This document shows, in pieces, positions 26,601 through 41,600 of a DNA stretch of 64,000 bases (position 1 is the first letter of the stretch; every line of letters begins with the position of its first letter). A model generated the notes under the pieces. The model saw nothing but the letters and a program-made list of their open reading frames with translations. It was not told the origin of the DNA and searched no databases. A program made the position numbers and the translations under genes. This DNA comes from Mytilus galloprovincialis (taxonomy: Eukaryota > Mollusca > Bivalvia > Mytilida > Mytilidae): NCBI RefSeq assembly GCF_965363235.1, contig NC_134850.1:41722602-41786601 (forward strand). Direction: 5' to 3'.

Positions 26601-29600
26601 GCGTGACATTTGTTCCAGCGGAACAAATTTCATATGAAATATGTTCCATTGGAACTTATATCACAGAAAATTTGTTCCAGCACTATAAAATTTGTTCCGG
26701 AACTAATTTTTTAACTTAATGTAAAATAAGTTCCGGAACAAAAATCACAGCTCCATGAGTTTTGTTCCAATACTAAAATTTGAAAAAAAAAGTGAAATAA
26801 GTTCCTGTGATATTAGTTTTAAACGAAAACATTTTTCAAGAATCAATGAAAATGTTCTGCTCGGACCTATTTTACAGAAAATAAATACCTTTAACCTATT
26901 GCACAGCGAAATATTTTCTTGTTACCCTAAAACATTATAAAGCAAGCTGGATGCTGTACTATGCTTGCATGGGGTACATTTGCAATTAAGGCATGACTGT
27001 AGGATGAAGATAAGAAATAAAAGCGATGATAATGTATCATTATTTGTATCTACAATGTATGTTTTATCATTTATGTAGTATTCAACCTCCTTGTTTCCTG
27101 CTGATCATGGGTGTTCTAATCATACAATGTACCTAGCTATGGTCATTGCTCAGTTTTAAAAGAGTGTGTCTTTTATTTCTTTATGCCTTTAAAATAATTG
27201 GTCGGTTACATTGTCCTTTTCAAAGTAATACAAATGTTCAACTTAAACTATAATACTTTTTTTTCGAAATTACTTTTATTATTATTTCTTTATTCTACTC
27301 TTTCCTGGTTCATAAGTGTCATTTTCAGTCTTATTAATTGAGAACGTTATTAGATTTTTGATTTACTCAAAAGGATCCAAATTGAATGTTTACACTTATA
27401 ATTTATTACATTATCAATATAATACATGTTTCTTATAATGATTTTAAACTCACTGATGACATGTGCTCAGTATATAAGATAACGTGTTTAACTAGTGGAA
27501 CATATTTCATAGAAGAGGAACTTATTTCACCAGGTGAGGAACAAATCTCACAAATTCAGAACTTATTTCACCAGGTGAGGAACAAATCTCACAAATTCAG
27601 AACTTATTTCACCAGGTAAGGAACAAATCTCACAATCATGGAACTTATTTCACTAGGCAAGGAACAAATTTCACTAACCCAGAACTTATTTCACCAGGTA
27701 AAGTGTGGAACTTATTTCATAGAGATGGAACAAATTATATGAAAATTGTCTGTGAAAAAAGTTCTCCAAGAACATATTTCATGTGAAATTAGTTCCACTG
27801 GAACTTTTTTCACAGGAACAAATTTTGGCTCACAAATACAGGATAAGCATTTTACTAACTTTCACTGCCAGGAAATTTTTAATTTTTTGTTCAAACAGTG
27901 ACATCTTTTTAAAGAAGACCAAATACTGCTTTTGGTAACATATTTCTATTTTCTGCAATATTTTTACCAGATACAAATATTTTATATGGTTTTTTTTAAG
28001 AAAAGCCACTTTCTTTTTGTATTGAGACTGAAGTGTTCATTGAGTGACAGTTATTAATGAGATTATAAGACTACATTGTATTTTAAGATTATAAGACTGC
28101 ATTGTATTTTAAGATTATAAGACTACATTGTATTTTAAGATTATAAGACTACATTGTATTTTAAGATTATAAGACTACATTGAATTTTAAGATTATAAGA
28201 CTACATTGTATTTTAAGATTCACTCAATCATACAAACACAATTTTTCTTAAATTCAATATTTTTTTCATCCTACCATCAGCCTTCCAGCCATCCACTGCT
28301 CCAGAATAAATTCCATCATATCTGTCACAAGAAGGGTTGTACAAGAACTGGGTCAGTCCAAAATCATCAAATAATTTGTTGGCTAGAGCTGTGGATAAAG
28401 ACTGCCCTGATTCTAAACCTTTGTCCTTGACCCAGTCAACCAGAGAGTCTAAAATAAAAAATGATTTTAAATGTGTGCACAGACATGCAGAAACAATTCT
28501 CTACTGTAAAGACATTTAATACTAATATGTAACAGTGCTTGCCTCCATCAACTGCTCAGATTGAGTACTTCTATTGCTCAGTTGGTATAAATGTAAATTA
28601 CAATGCCAGGGGATCATGGTTTGATAAAAGTTTTATGTTCATCTCCAAAAGGAACAACCAACCTCTAATGTTTAAGATGCATCAACAAGCAACAAAACTC
28701 AAGTCTAATACTGTCTGAATATTCCATAATAATGTTCCCAACTTCCAAATAAAATTAATTATGATATTTGTGTGTCTTTTCAGGGGCGGATCAAGCCATT
28801 TTAAAAAGGGGGGGTTCCTAACCCAGGACAAAAAGGGGGGGGTTCCAATTACATGTCCCCATTCAAATGCATTGATCGTCCTAAAAAAAGGGGGGGTTCC
28901 AACCCCCGGAACCCCCCCTCTGGATCCGCGCCTGCTTTTGGTTTCTGTCTCATTGAGTAATACCTCATAGCTTCCTTTATTGATAGCATCATCTTCCATT
29001 TTAAAAAGAAAGAAAAAAAAGTTTTTGCTAGGGTCTTTGCAGTTATACATTGTCTTCGGTGTGAGCTCGTATTGTAAGGAACATTTTACCTGCACAATTA
29101 TCATACATAGCTCCATGTCTACCACAAAATTATACAACTGTTGTTTCAGCTTTTTGTATGGTAAATATACCCTGTGTATGTGTATTATGGGAAATTATAT
29201 TAAATAATAGACATACTTGTATCGCCTGTCCATCCACCCATGTCCAGATCACAAAGCGGTTGTGGAAATTTCTGTTGTTTTAAGATGTCAAAGTTGAATT
29301 GACACTCTGTGTTCACGTCCAGACAAATAGACATGGACATATCCACAATTAACTTCTTCTCAAACAATAACTGGTCAACCGTAAATCTATCAACAGAATG
29401 TTTCAATATTTTATAAAGGAAGTATACATTGTATTTTCATGAAATCTCATGTTATTAAGTATCCACTTATTGAAGTCTTACTGCTTGTTTTTTTCATTAT
29501 TTTAAATTAGTTGAAACATATCTTTTGAGGTTTTTTTGGATGTACATATTTGTTTTTGATATATGTCATTAAAGTATTCCAATATCAATTCTGATTGGAC

Positions 29601-32600
29601 AAATTGGAAAATGTCATGGCTTCAATTCCATCATGTATGTCATCAAAGTACTCTGCTTATTTAGAGTTATATCCAGCTCACAATTATTAGAACCTTGTTT
29701 ACTATTTTCAATGTCATTAGAAGGGAGATACCTGTATTTCATTTAAATATTTGAGCCCATCTTTCTCTGTTTAACCAACTTATAGAGTTTCCAACAACCT
29801 TTTGTTTTTTAGAATAAAAGAGAAGGGTTGTGTCACCACAAACTAGTGAACTCCATAAGATTTTGATGTGATTTTCCCACTTCATAAATCTTGCCAGTGT
29901 GTTTGTTGTCTCTGAATTTATTCACAACATGATACTCCAGGTCATTTAAAAGTTTTCACTGATTGGGAGGTTTATCCATTAGAATATATAGTGATCTTTA
30001 CATGTATTTTATGGTTACCATGTGCTGTTGTCAAACGAACATTTGTTTTTCAAATTAAAAAATTAGAATATTTTGCTATGACATAAAATAGAAAATGACA
30101 ACTTACCTTATTTTGATCACATTTTGGAGTGGAACAACGATTTCTTTGCCTATTATAGTAAGAAAAAGCTAGTTATGTTTTGAAAATAAGGTTAATATTT
30201 GACCACTAATAAAAATAATGCCAAATTATTATTACCTTTAACAAAAGATCAGAATTTTAGGAGTTTATCATTTTATTTCATAATTTTAGTTCATTTCACT
30301 CAAAATGATTTTCTAGCTTATATTTAATTTTTTTCTGCAACCTTTTTATGGCCATTGTTATATTATAGTTCGTTTCTGTGTGTGTTACAATTTAACGTTG
30401 CGTCGTTTGTTTTCTCTTATTTTTGAGTGTAAATTGACATTGCGATAAGACGTGTCACGGTACTTGTCTATCCCAAATTCATGTATTTGGTTTTGATGTT
30501 ATATTTGTTATTCTCGTGGGATTTTGTCTGATGCTTGGTCCGTTTCTGTTTGTGTTAGTTATATTGTAGTGTTGTGTCATTGTTCTCCTCTTATATTTAT
30601 GCGTTTCCGTCAGTTTTAGTTTGTTACCCCGATTTTGTTTTTTGTCCATGGATTTATGAGTTTGAACAGCGGTATACTACTGTTGCCTTTATTTAGATGA
30701 CAAATGACAAATAAAAATAAAAATTGACAATTGACAAGTTTATCTTTTATCAAACTTAAAATATAATTCACTGCAGTAACTTACCCCATAAATCACCAAA
30801 ATCTAAGATTTTATATTCAAAGGTAAGTTTCTCAATTCCTCCTCGGATGATGTAACTACAGGTATCAATATACAGGTAAGCATGTAACGAGATATCCAGG
30901 TAGTCGTAGTGGAAACAACAATCTAGTCCAGTACAATAGTCTGGTATATAACAGTTCATAGGTACCGTTATGTTAGGAGGACTGATTATGTCCAAGGGAC
31001 AGGCTAAAAAAAAAAGAAGATATTTTTATTAATTTCATCACAAGAAATTATTATTTTAACCTTTATTTTATTTATTTTTTAAATACATTCATAGTTTTTG
31101 AAAAAAAAATCATTTTCTCATTGCCTGTATAATGTGTGTTGTAAGTTTTCATACAAAGGAAAAATAACTGTATATAACAAAAAACAAGTTTCTAAAAAAG
31201 TGTAAATTTCTAAGTTAAACTTGCAAAACAAATTAGATAAATTTGCTTCTCTGTAAATATTAATGGCTTCCCATAATGTTTAAAAATTTAGGTAAAAATA
31301 AGTATCTGTAAACTGAACTTACTGTTTTTCCATCCATATACTGAAGGTTGATACTCATCAGCATTACGGGAGCATCCTGGGTCATCCATCATCTCATCCA
31401 AACCTAGCTGCTGTAGCAAAAGCTGGGCGACATTATTAGCCAATATTCCAGTGAAGTCTGTCAGGTTAATTCCTAACTGTGCTCCCCAGTCAATGGCTGA
31501 GAAATCTACAGAAAAATATTTATGTTTTCTCCATTTTTTTTTTAATACAATTATGTTTTCTTCAATTTTTTTTAATACAATAACTTTTTTTAATGATAAA
31601 AAGAAAAATTTCAAATTTGTTTCCAACAACAAATATGCAACTTAATTTATCAGTAATTCAAAGAGAAGTATGCTTAGTATTATGAACTAATTAATTGGAT
31701 GTAAATCATATATCATACTGCCACAAGTTGAGTACACCTAGTGATAACATTTCATGCTTCCAGTGTGCTCAGTGAAATTATAAAAACACAAATCATTACA
31801 CACAAACTTAAACAAATGACCTAACTATTCTGTAATTTTAGTTTTAGACTTACTTGACAAGCTCATTGTAGCAGTCATGTCACAGAATGGCTGAGGAATT
31901 TCACTTCCAACCATCATTGGGAAGGTTAAGCATTGTTCTGGTTCGGTTTCATCAAAACATACACTGGCTGTTAAATCCACTATAAATTTCTTCTCATTAG
32001 GTGGTTTCTTCATTATAAGTCTGTAAAAAAATCATTGAATTCTTGTTAAACTAATAATTCTTTAGCAATGTTTATGTATCAATTGTTTTCATTGGCTAAA
32101 ATTTACCATTAAATTCACAACTGGCATGTCTTCGGCAGCAATTTGGAAAATTTGAGGATTCACAAATGCTCAATTAATACAATGTAATTGAAAATAAAGC
32201 CTAACCTTCCTCAAAAACTTATACACCATATATTTATCTAACCAATAAGGAATAATCGTAGTGCACAAGATCACTTTATGAATCAAAGCATCATGGATGT
32301 TGTGATTCGGTCAATTTTGTAGCTAGTCTTTACATTTTTTCTGACCATACTTTCAATAATTATTTTGTTATCTTCATTTCCATAATCTTTCTGTAAAATT
32401 TCTATTCTATTGCCAAAAGATGGAGAATATTGATAATAATGGTAATCATTTCAAGTTTCGGTGATCTTGATTTATGAGGGAATGGTAGAGAAAAATCTAC
32501 AAGATATATATGTCAGTCTTATTATTGCATTGGACTGTATAATTCAATATTCTATGCAGGATATAAACCTCTTAAAAACCTAAATATCTTAGAAAATGCT

Positions 32601-35600
32601 TAAAATAGCGTTATATTTATTTTGTCCTTGCAATACTTACGTTATCTTGACAATGTCTTCAATATTTAGAACCCAAGGCTTTCCTGAAAGTAAATATCAG
32701 AAATTATAATACAATATATATACAAGAAAACAAATAAAATTTTATGACATTAATAAAAGGCATACTAATCATGATTTTATTTAAGTTTTATAGGATTTAA
32801 ATTAAATAAAAAGCAATTATAAAATAAATTTTTATTATTGATAACAAATTCTTAAAAAACTATAACGGTAGAACTTCATTACATTTTGTTTTCATGGGTT
32901 AAAAAATTACCAAAATAGAATGATGTGGTATTAAATAATTCATCTTGCAGATACATACCCCATTCATAACAGATACATACCCCATTCATAACTGTCTATT
33001 CCACCTTCAAACAATGACAGATTCACATTCATATTGTTGATACCAAATGATATACTATATTCACATGTGTTGATCAGGAAATATGGGTGAATGGTCAGCC
33101 CAATGAATGGTACCTCAGCACAACAATCTATACCGCTACAGGTTTCAGTTATCATACATGTCATTGGACCATCAATTTCAGGAAGCTTGGAAATACTCAA
33201 TGGACACACTGTAAAGAAATAGTTTACCAATTATAAATATCATCCATCAAAAGCTTAAAAAGGTACAACCAAGACTTTCTATTTCAGAATTTAAAGAATT
33301 CTGGGTAATAACTTTAAATGCGACCAAACCACTGTTCTTGGTTAAAAATCTAGTAGGCAAACATGATGTTCTGTGGGACACTAATAGTACTCCTTCATTG
33401 TTTTATGGGACAGACAGAAGGACAGAGGTAAACCAGAATACCTCTTCCTTCCAAGCAATGGATATAAGGAAATTCAACCAATGATGTGGCATTATTTCAT
33501 TTTTAAGTATGAACAATGAAATTAACTAAAATCCTTCAGATTCTGATTAGGTGAATTGTTTAAGAGGTGGTATTGATATTTTATCAATATAATGAAATTT
33601 TAAACAACTGTCATACAAGTGGAAGGTTTAACTAGCTAAATTATTCATATAAAGACATATGAAAAATAACTTTTCAATCATTCATAAAAAGACAAATGCA
33701 AAATAACTATTAAATCATTCATAAAACGACAAATGCAAAATAACTATTAAATCATTCATAAAAAGACAAATGCAAAATAACTATTAAATCATTCATAAAA
33801 AGACAAATGCAAAATAACTATTAATTAAATCATTCATGAAAAGTTGTTATTTGGTCTCTGGTGGAGAGTTGTCTAATTGACAATCATTACACATCTTCTT
33901 ATTTTTATATCTATAAATAAACTGATTTCACTTACTATTATTCCATCCCACTACACTAGGATCATAGATTCCACGTTTACGATCACATTTTGGTACACCA
34001 AAGAAATCTGTCAGTCCAACCTGTTCTAGTAGATATTGTACAGCTCCCTGGGCCATCTGTTGTCCTGCCTCATACCCAATATCCTTTGCCAGTTGAGAGA
34101 AAGAAACATCTGAAAAAAAAAGAAGTGTGAAAAATCATGGAATTTAACATATCTTCAATCTTGATATGCTTATCAAACACAGAAAGTTAATTTCTTCAAG
34201 TATTTCATTATTTTTCTTAATCAATTAACAGACAAAACTGTTGGTATATCACCTCTGAGAAAAGTGTGATGAAAATTTTTAGGTTCATTCAACATATCTA
34301 AAAATTCAAAGTATGGGCAAACAGGAATAAGGCATCTGCCGGATACAAGAACATGAAGAAGTGAAGTGAAGTTACATGTACAACTCATCACTGTCAACCT
34401 GCTGACCAAATATGAAGTCATTCTGTTGATTAGCTTCTTAGAAAAGTGAACAGAATTGGACGATTTCAATATAGCCAATTCTTTTAGAGTGGGGTATAAT
34501 AATGATTATTTTCATGATGAACCATATTCTGTAAACCATTTTCAGGTCTACCCCTTTTCAACCGAGATTTATTTTTGTGATTTTCTTATTTTTTTCATGT
34601 ATTTATATACAGGAAGACCCAATTGTTATATTTTTATGGACGATTTATATTCACTTTATTTTTCTTCTCACGAATGTTGCAAAAATAAATTGCTTGCAAA
34701 AATGTTTTGGTTAACAGAATATAAATATAAATGAAAAAGAGGTGACAATGGATTTAAAATTGCTTATAAACAACAGTCCATATGAAATTGTTGACTACTT
34801 ACTACTGAGGATATTGGTTAGATTTCTGGAACAGAGAGGAACTTGTTGGCTCTTAAGTAAGTGTAATCCATCAGGTGTGGGTGCACAGAATGGCTCATTG
34901 TCATCAAATGGAATACAGATCGTCACTATAGCATCAATGATAAATCCTTCTCCTCCTCCCATTTTACTTATGGTGTACCTGACAATAGATATACATATAC
35001 TGGTAAAAAACTAGACCCTATCAAATGGAATACAGATCGTCACTATAGCATCAATGATAAATCCTTTTCTGCCTCCCATTTTACTTATGGTGTACCTGAC
35101 AATAGATATAGTTTGAATATATATGTTGGTTTAAAATGAACCAAGATCGCCACAGAGAAGCCAATATCACCCACTGATATACTTTTTTTTCTCCATATCA
35201 CTATTATTTCAAAGGGGCATAACTCCCCTAAAAATATAATGGATACACACTTATTTTCTATCTCAACTGAGATATTGCTGATGCAACCCTTTCACATAAT
35301 TTTTTCATGAAACTTCCATGAGAATTGTTGGTGCATGAGCATTCATAATGTTGATTTTCCACATTTGATCTACATTTTCAAGGGACATAACTCTTCCAAT
35401 AATATTCATTAAGCTCTGGGGTATTGCTGATGACACTTGAAATAATATGTCTGGGCTGTTTCATGAACAAACCTTCAAAAAACCCTATTACAGGTAAAGT
35501 ATGCAAAATGTACAAATACTTTAATGACATGCTGTGATTTACTTTAATAGTACACTTTTACCAATCATAGTGTTTTATACAAAGTACTTACAGAATTTTA

Positions 35601-38600
35601 ACAGGTGCTGGATCCCCATCACCAATGGTCAGTTGTTTCTGTGTACCTATGATATATTATGAAATATTCATATTAATCTACATATTTTTATCAAATATAT
35701 AAAACTGTGATAACTTGTTACATATGAAAGAATAAAGACAGAATAAGAACACAAGTTTATATCAAAAACATCAAACAGGTCATCCTAAAGCTCCATCACA
35801 ATATAACATGGACAAGCTCCCTCACAATATAACATGGACAAGCTCCCTCACAATATAACATGATTTGTTCTTTCCCTTAGTCTATATATGTTCTTTCCCT
35901 AAGTCTAGATATGTTCTTGCCTAAAGTATAAACATGTTTTTTCCCTGAGTAAGGTGTAATATTTTTTCACTATAAACACATCAACATGTTCAATATCATG
36001 ATTAAGAAATAAGCTAATCGAATAAATCTTACCCCAAGCATACTCAAAGAGAGTCTTCTTGTAGGTCCAGGTTCCAAATCCAACATCTATGGTAAAGTCA
36101 CAAGGACTCATTTTGAACCAGAATGGAACAGAGTAGGCTATTACTCTGCCTCCTAAAGATGGTGGTAACGTAAACTTCACATCGATACAACAGTCTAATC
36201 CGAAACAGTTATCAGGCATCTCACATGTTACAAGATGTTTTACAGAAGTTGGTAGATATGATTTTACATCAATATTCCATGGACAATCTAGATCAATGGA
36301 GAATTATATTCACAATTTTAAGAATCCCCAAAGTTTAGCAATAATGTAACATACATGTATATGTTATCAAGGTTCAATGATAACTTAGTAGGTAATTAGA
36401 AATTACTACCTTCCCATTCTGTTGTTAGTTAACCATTAAATTGTTAGAACATATTAAGATTTTCCTGTACAAGCCAACATCCTTATTTTGTTTAAATTTC
36501 TATAAGACACCTTTATCTTAATTTCAGTCAAGGTGACAAAAAAATTAGAAAAAACAGTGTCAGTTTTTTTTTGTATGTCAATAAAAATTTCTTCAACTTC
36601 CACATTAGTTATTTAAATTGTGAAAAATTAGTTCACTGGATATTTCAGAACGACATGAATGCCCCTGCTGTAGCCTTATTGCAAGAAGTCAGTAAAACCA
36701 AAAAAATACACTCTCAATATGCAAGTCATCTTTATACAGTAATGTACAAAAAATTAACTCAAGATCCGCAAACATCATAGAAATCAGGACAAGTACAATA
36801 TTCATAAAATTTCTTTTCAACTGTCCTAATTCTGCCAAAAGTCAATCGACCTGATCGAACGGCAAACTCAATCAGCAAGTCATAAATATACACAAATTTA
36901 CAAAAAATCAAAAATATCTAGAGGCATAATGAAAAAAAAAATGCTTGATTTCAGAATGACAGATTGTTAGTGGGAGGGCATTAAAAAATGTTGTAAAACA
37001 TAAACAAAACCAAATGATTACTTTGCATACCTGTTGGTCCTGGAGGTACTGTACAGCTTCCTTTCTGGAATATAGTCTAGAACAGAAAACGTAAAAATAT
37101 GTTGCTGCAAATTTCATCAGATGATATACTGTGGGTTCATAATTATTCTTGGGGAACCAATTTTCATGGATCTTGTGGGTAATCGTTAATTTAAAAGTTC
37201 AACGAAGTACACATTTTTTATAGGCTTATATTCAGACTCCGGCAAAACAATGAAAATATAAATTTTCCTCAATCCATGAAAATTGGTACCTACAAAAATG
37301 CAAAATCCACAGTAATACATTTGTATTTTTCAATATATTTAGCTTATTGATAAAAGATCTTAAGAGTTACTGTAAAAAAATAATCTAAATAGCAATTTCA
37401 AGTCATTTACAGCAGGTTTCCCTCTTTTTTTATTTTTATAAAAGATCACTAATTTTCACCTTTTATGGATTTTGCTGAAATCAATTTAATGGAATGTTTG
37501 AGCATCTTAAATATGTGATTTTATTACAACTGACCTCATTTTTGGGCCGATTGACCAAATAACTTACATTGTTTGCCTTAAACTACCGGAGAATAAAGGC
37601 TTTTTCCCCTGGAGAAGAATCCCAATTTGAAAAAAAAATGGCTTAAAATTATTCCCAAAAAGACAACTTATTTCCCAAACAGTGCAGTCTCAGCAGTAAT
37701 TGTGTATGAATACAAACTGAAAACACTCATTTCAATATTTTTCATGCCTAAAATGACTATATGTGCAGATTTGAGGGTCTATTCATGTATCATCACTGAC
37801 AATAAGGGGTCTTATTTCAAATGAGGGTTAACCTCTTGAAAGGAGGTCTGCAAATTGAAGTTCCAGTCAATTTCATGGTTTATTATAAATTTCCCAATTT
37901 GATAAAAATGACACATATTTTCCCAATAAAAAAGGGTAGAGGTAGTTTTGAATAAAAGCCAACAATATCACTGACTTATATATGCCAAGAAAAATCACTT
38001 TTTTTTTGTGAGTCAAACATTTTCTATTTGCTAAATAGTTACAGGAAAATGTTCTATTTCTTTCAATGGCGAAAAAACAGGATATTAGTGTATACTACTT
38101 ACATCCAATTTTAACATCCTGAGGATGAGGTCAAATGCCTCAGCTGTAATAGCACCTCCCAAAGTTTTAGCAAAGTCTGCCAATGCTCCACCACCTAAAA
38201 AACAATAAAACTAACCAACTAAGATGTCTGAGGGTTTTCATATTTATTGATTTGGTGTCTTTTTGACACATTAAACTTAATTAATTAATACACATTTTCT
38301 TACTTCTTATCTAATTACAAAATCAGTAAAAGTTCCCTTATTTACAATATCTTCGTATTCTATTAATTTTTAACTGTTATGGTTCATAAAAAAACTTTAT
38401 TTTAATTTTTACTCCCTTTTCTGTTGCATATGAAATAAATTGTATTTACTCCAATGCCCTATCTGTCATTGTGATCATGTGACTAACCTGGTAATGTGAC
38501 ATTTACATTGAGATCATGTGACTTACCTGGTAATGTGAAATTTTAATTGTGATCATGTGACTAACCTGGTAAAGGGACATTTACATTGTGATCATGTGAC

Positions 38601-41600
38601 TAACCTGGTAATGTGAAATTCTCATTACAAAGAGGAATGGGCACTTCATAATCTGTTATAAAATACTCGTCAATGACACAGTCTCCTGCTATACAAATCC
38701 TGAGTCCAAAGTTCACGATGAATACTTTCTTTACGTCAGCATCACGATCTATCTTGATCCTGGAAGAGAAAGGTCATTCCTTTTAATTTCTCTTTTTTTT
38801 TAAATACAGTAAGTCATTTTATGACACTGTTGAAAATAAAATTTGTGTATCCTAAGAACCTTATTATTTAAAAGCAAATGCTAATTATCATATTGAACTA
38901 CTTGGATGATGTTTTTACAAATCAAACATACAAACTTTTAAAATTGTATTTTGTATATCCCAAAGTGTTCTGGGAGTACTTATGCACTAAAACACTTATC
39001 TAAAATGTGTGAATTTACAAAGGGAAATGTGTGTCACCTACCATAAAAAAATAAAGAAATTTACATGTTTTAGAATTTGAAACCCCCAAAAAACATGCAG
39101 AAAATAAATTGAATGAATACTTACATCACCTTTATCTCAGGTGTTATTTCAAGTAATTCTTCTTTTCCTAAAAAAATCAATTATAACATTAAAATTTTTG
39201 ATCTGTAAATAAATTGTTAAATATTGTATATGCATGAGCATCTTAAATCATATAATAAAAATTATCTGAAATCAAATTGCAAAAATCTGAAATTTTAAGA
39301 GAATACTAGATATAATCATAAATGAAACTTAATTTTATCTAGTCTCAATCTTCTATGTATACAAATATTGTTACTGACAAAATAAAACATTGACAGTTTT
39401 AAATTAACCCTTCTTTTACAAACCATCCTGCTAATGTTAAAAAAACCACTTTTGTGTTGTCCTTAAATGCAGATATTCCCTTAGTTAAGAAAACAAGAGA
39501 TGAGTGTGTGGTGCATCTCTTTCTGAAAAAAACCCTGGTCTAAAAAAAAACATTTTCATAAATTTCTTTTATGTGTTTGTCTTCACTGTGCAACATTACT
39601 ACATTACTACAACATACCCCATTCATAAGAAATGAGGATAAACTGCCGTTCCCATTTCTCAAAACCAGCATAAAGGATAAAGTGACAGGGATCCAGTTCT
39701 ACGTAGGCTCTCAATGCTTTGGTGTAGTCTATGGCCTTGATGGTTATATCAGCACAGGCATCAAATCTCATACAGTTTGGAGACATTTGGTAATACAGAT
39801 GTTTCTTTAGTGTGGGGTCAGTTATAGCAGGAAGTGTCAGTGTTTGATTGATTAGTGCTATGTAACAGCCTGAAAACAAAAGAAACATTTCTTTATGATA
39901 TAAAGTGTTGATGTGTACCAGACATGATAAGGAAAATTACAACTTTTATTCACTTATGTCTTTTACATTTATTAACCTTTATTGTGTGCTTAATTCTAAT
40001 TCAAACTGCAGCAACACTTTCATTTAATTTTCAAAGTCCAATAGCCATATTAATGTCAGAAGTTGGGAAAAAAAGTGTGAGCACAGCTAAAATATTAATT
40101 TAAAGGTGGTGTCTGAAAAATTGATTGAAATCTAGTCAATGGTTTAAGAATTGAAGATATACTTACTTCTATCATACAGCTCATATCTGGAATTCAGATC
40201 AAGTCTTGTACCAACGGTGCTTAGATCTGCATCAATCATCTTGCCTTTCAGGATGGCCAATGTCATATTTTCTGGTCTGGGGCATGGTCCAGTTGCAGAA
40301 AGTAAATCCTACAGAGATATATAGGTATATTATACTGTAGTGAAATAGCCTAGCTAATCCTGAAATTTGATTGGTTACCTTGACAGGGGATCTGGGCTCA
40401 TATTGCCTGTCTGTACCCTATATCTCCTTTACCTGATGACTCAGGGGATATAAAAGTGAAAATCCAGATTATCATAGAACGTAAATATTGTTTTTACACA
40501 TCATACTTTTTTTTTCTGCTGGAAAAATTTACACTCAGAAAAGTGCAGATTTAAATTTCTAATTTATTTGTACTTGAATCAGTCATGATCAAAACTGCTT
40601 CATCAAACTTTATATTTCAGCCGTATACTCTAAGTATTATTATTTCATTATCAGTCCAATAAATTAAGTTATAATGATATTATTGAAAGACTATCTCAAC
40701 CTAATCCATAAGTTTTTACCAGTTTCAATTGAAATTATGAGAAAAACAATTTATAGACTGAAATTTGAAGAAAACAAAATTGCTTATACATAACTCTAGT
40801 AAATTTATCTTTAGGTCAACTGAGTTTTAATATCTGAGAAAGTTGTTTTTAAACAATGATAACTTTTTATGGAGGTTCAATTTACAAGTTTTCAACTTTT
40901 TTCCAGCATAAAACTTTTCTGTTAAAAAGCTTGTATCTCTATTACAAGCACATCAACTTATTTTAATTTTCTTCAATTTGAATGAATTATACATTTGATA
41001 AAAAAAATATGCTGTTCTTATGAATTTCAGTAAAAAATGTAATTAAATAGCTCTTTCTAAAATATGAACTTAAAAATGATGAGTTACATAGGGTTGAGGA
41101 AATTTACAGATAAAACAGATCTATCTTAAACAATATAGAAAAAGTTGGCATATCAAATTGAAATAGTACTTTCTCTAAAAAAAACTTACTGCAGGTAAAC
41201 CCAGAGCAGCCAATGCTTCTTCAGCTAAATTGCCAGCCAATTGCTTAGCTGCCTTTTTGCCTGCCTGTTTCAGTCTTTCTAGGACAGCTTCCTTGCTAAA
41301 GTATGTTGCCCAATTTACTGTAATTATAAAATAGTATAATATATAAGTCTGAAAAAGGACACATAACTGACCTGTTAATGCACTGGTTCAGTGTAAAATA
41401 AGTTGACCATTAATTCTTGTATCACAAAATAAAATTTCAAATTTTATGAGGTATTATCCACATTTGCAATATTTCATTATCCTCTTTTTTTTTTTAACTT
41501 TCTCAGTATCATTGTCTTAAATTAAATTTACTGTCAGGCCATGAGTAACTTCCATTAGGATAACATATTAAGGTAACTTACTGTCAGGCCAAGAATAACT

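Larger units (their letters stand above)
29387..41189. other. plain introns, modules 2-5
   Basis: Apart from the exons and repeats listed, the intervals 29387-30106, 31004-31322, 32021-32640, 33209-33639, 34110-34802, 36288-37030, 37316-38102, 38760-39124, 39168-39617 and 40309-41189 show nothing I can name. Short reading frames here are AT-rich chance frames. 35200-35500 has phrases such as GGGGCATAACTCC twice, a possible old repeat. Confidence 0.55.

Noticed and set aside
28682-29137. 151-codon minus-strand frame
   Set aside because: It is mostly the translated hAT5-like element at 28781-28934 plus intron.
34456-35014. Two plus-strand frames of about 90 codons
   Set aside because: The first is AT-rich intron; the second is antisense to exon B3.
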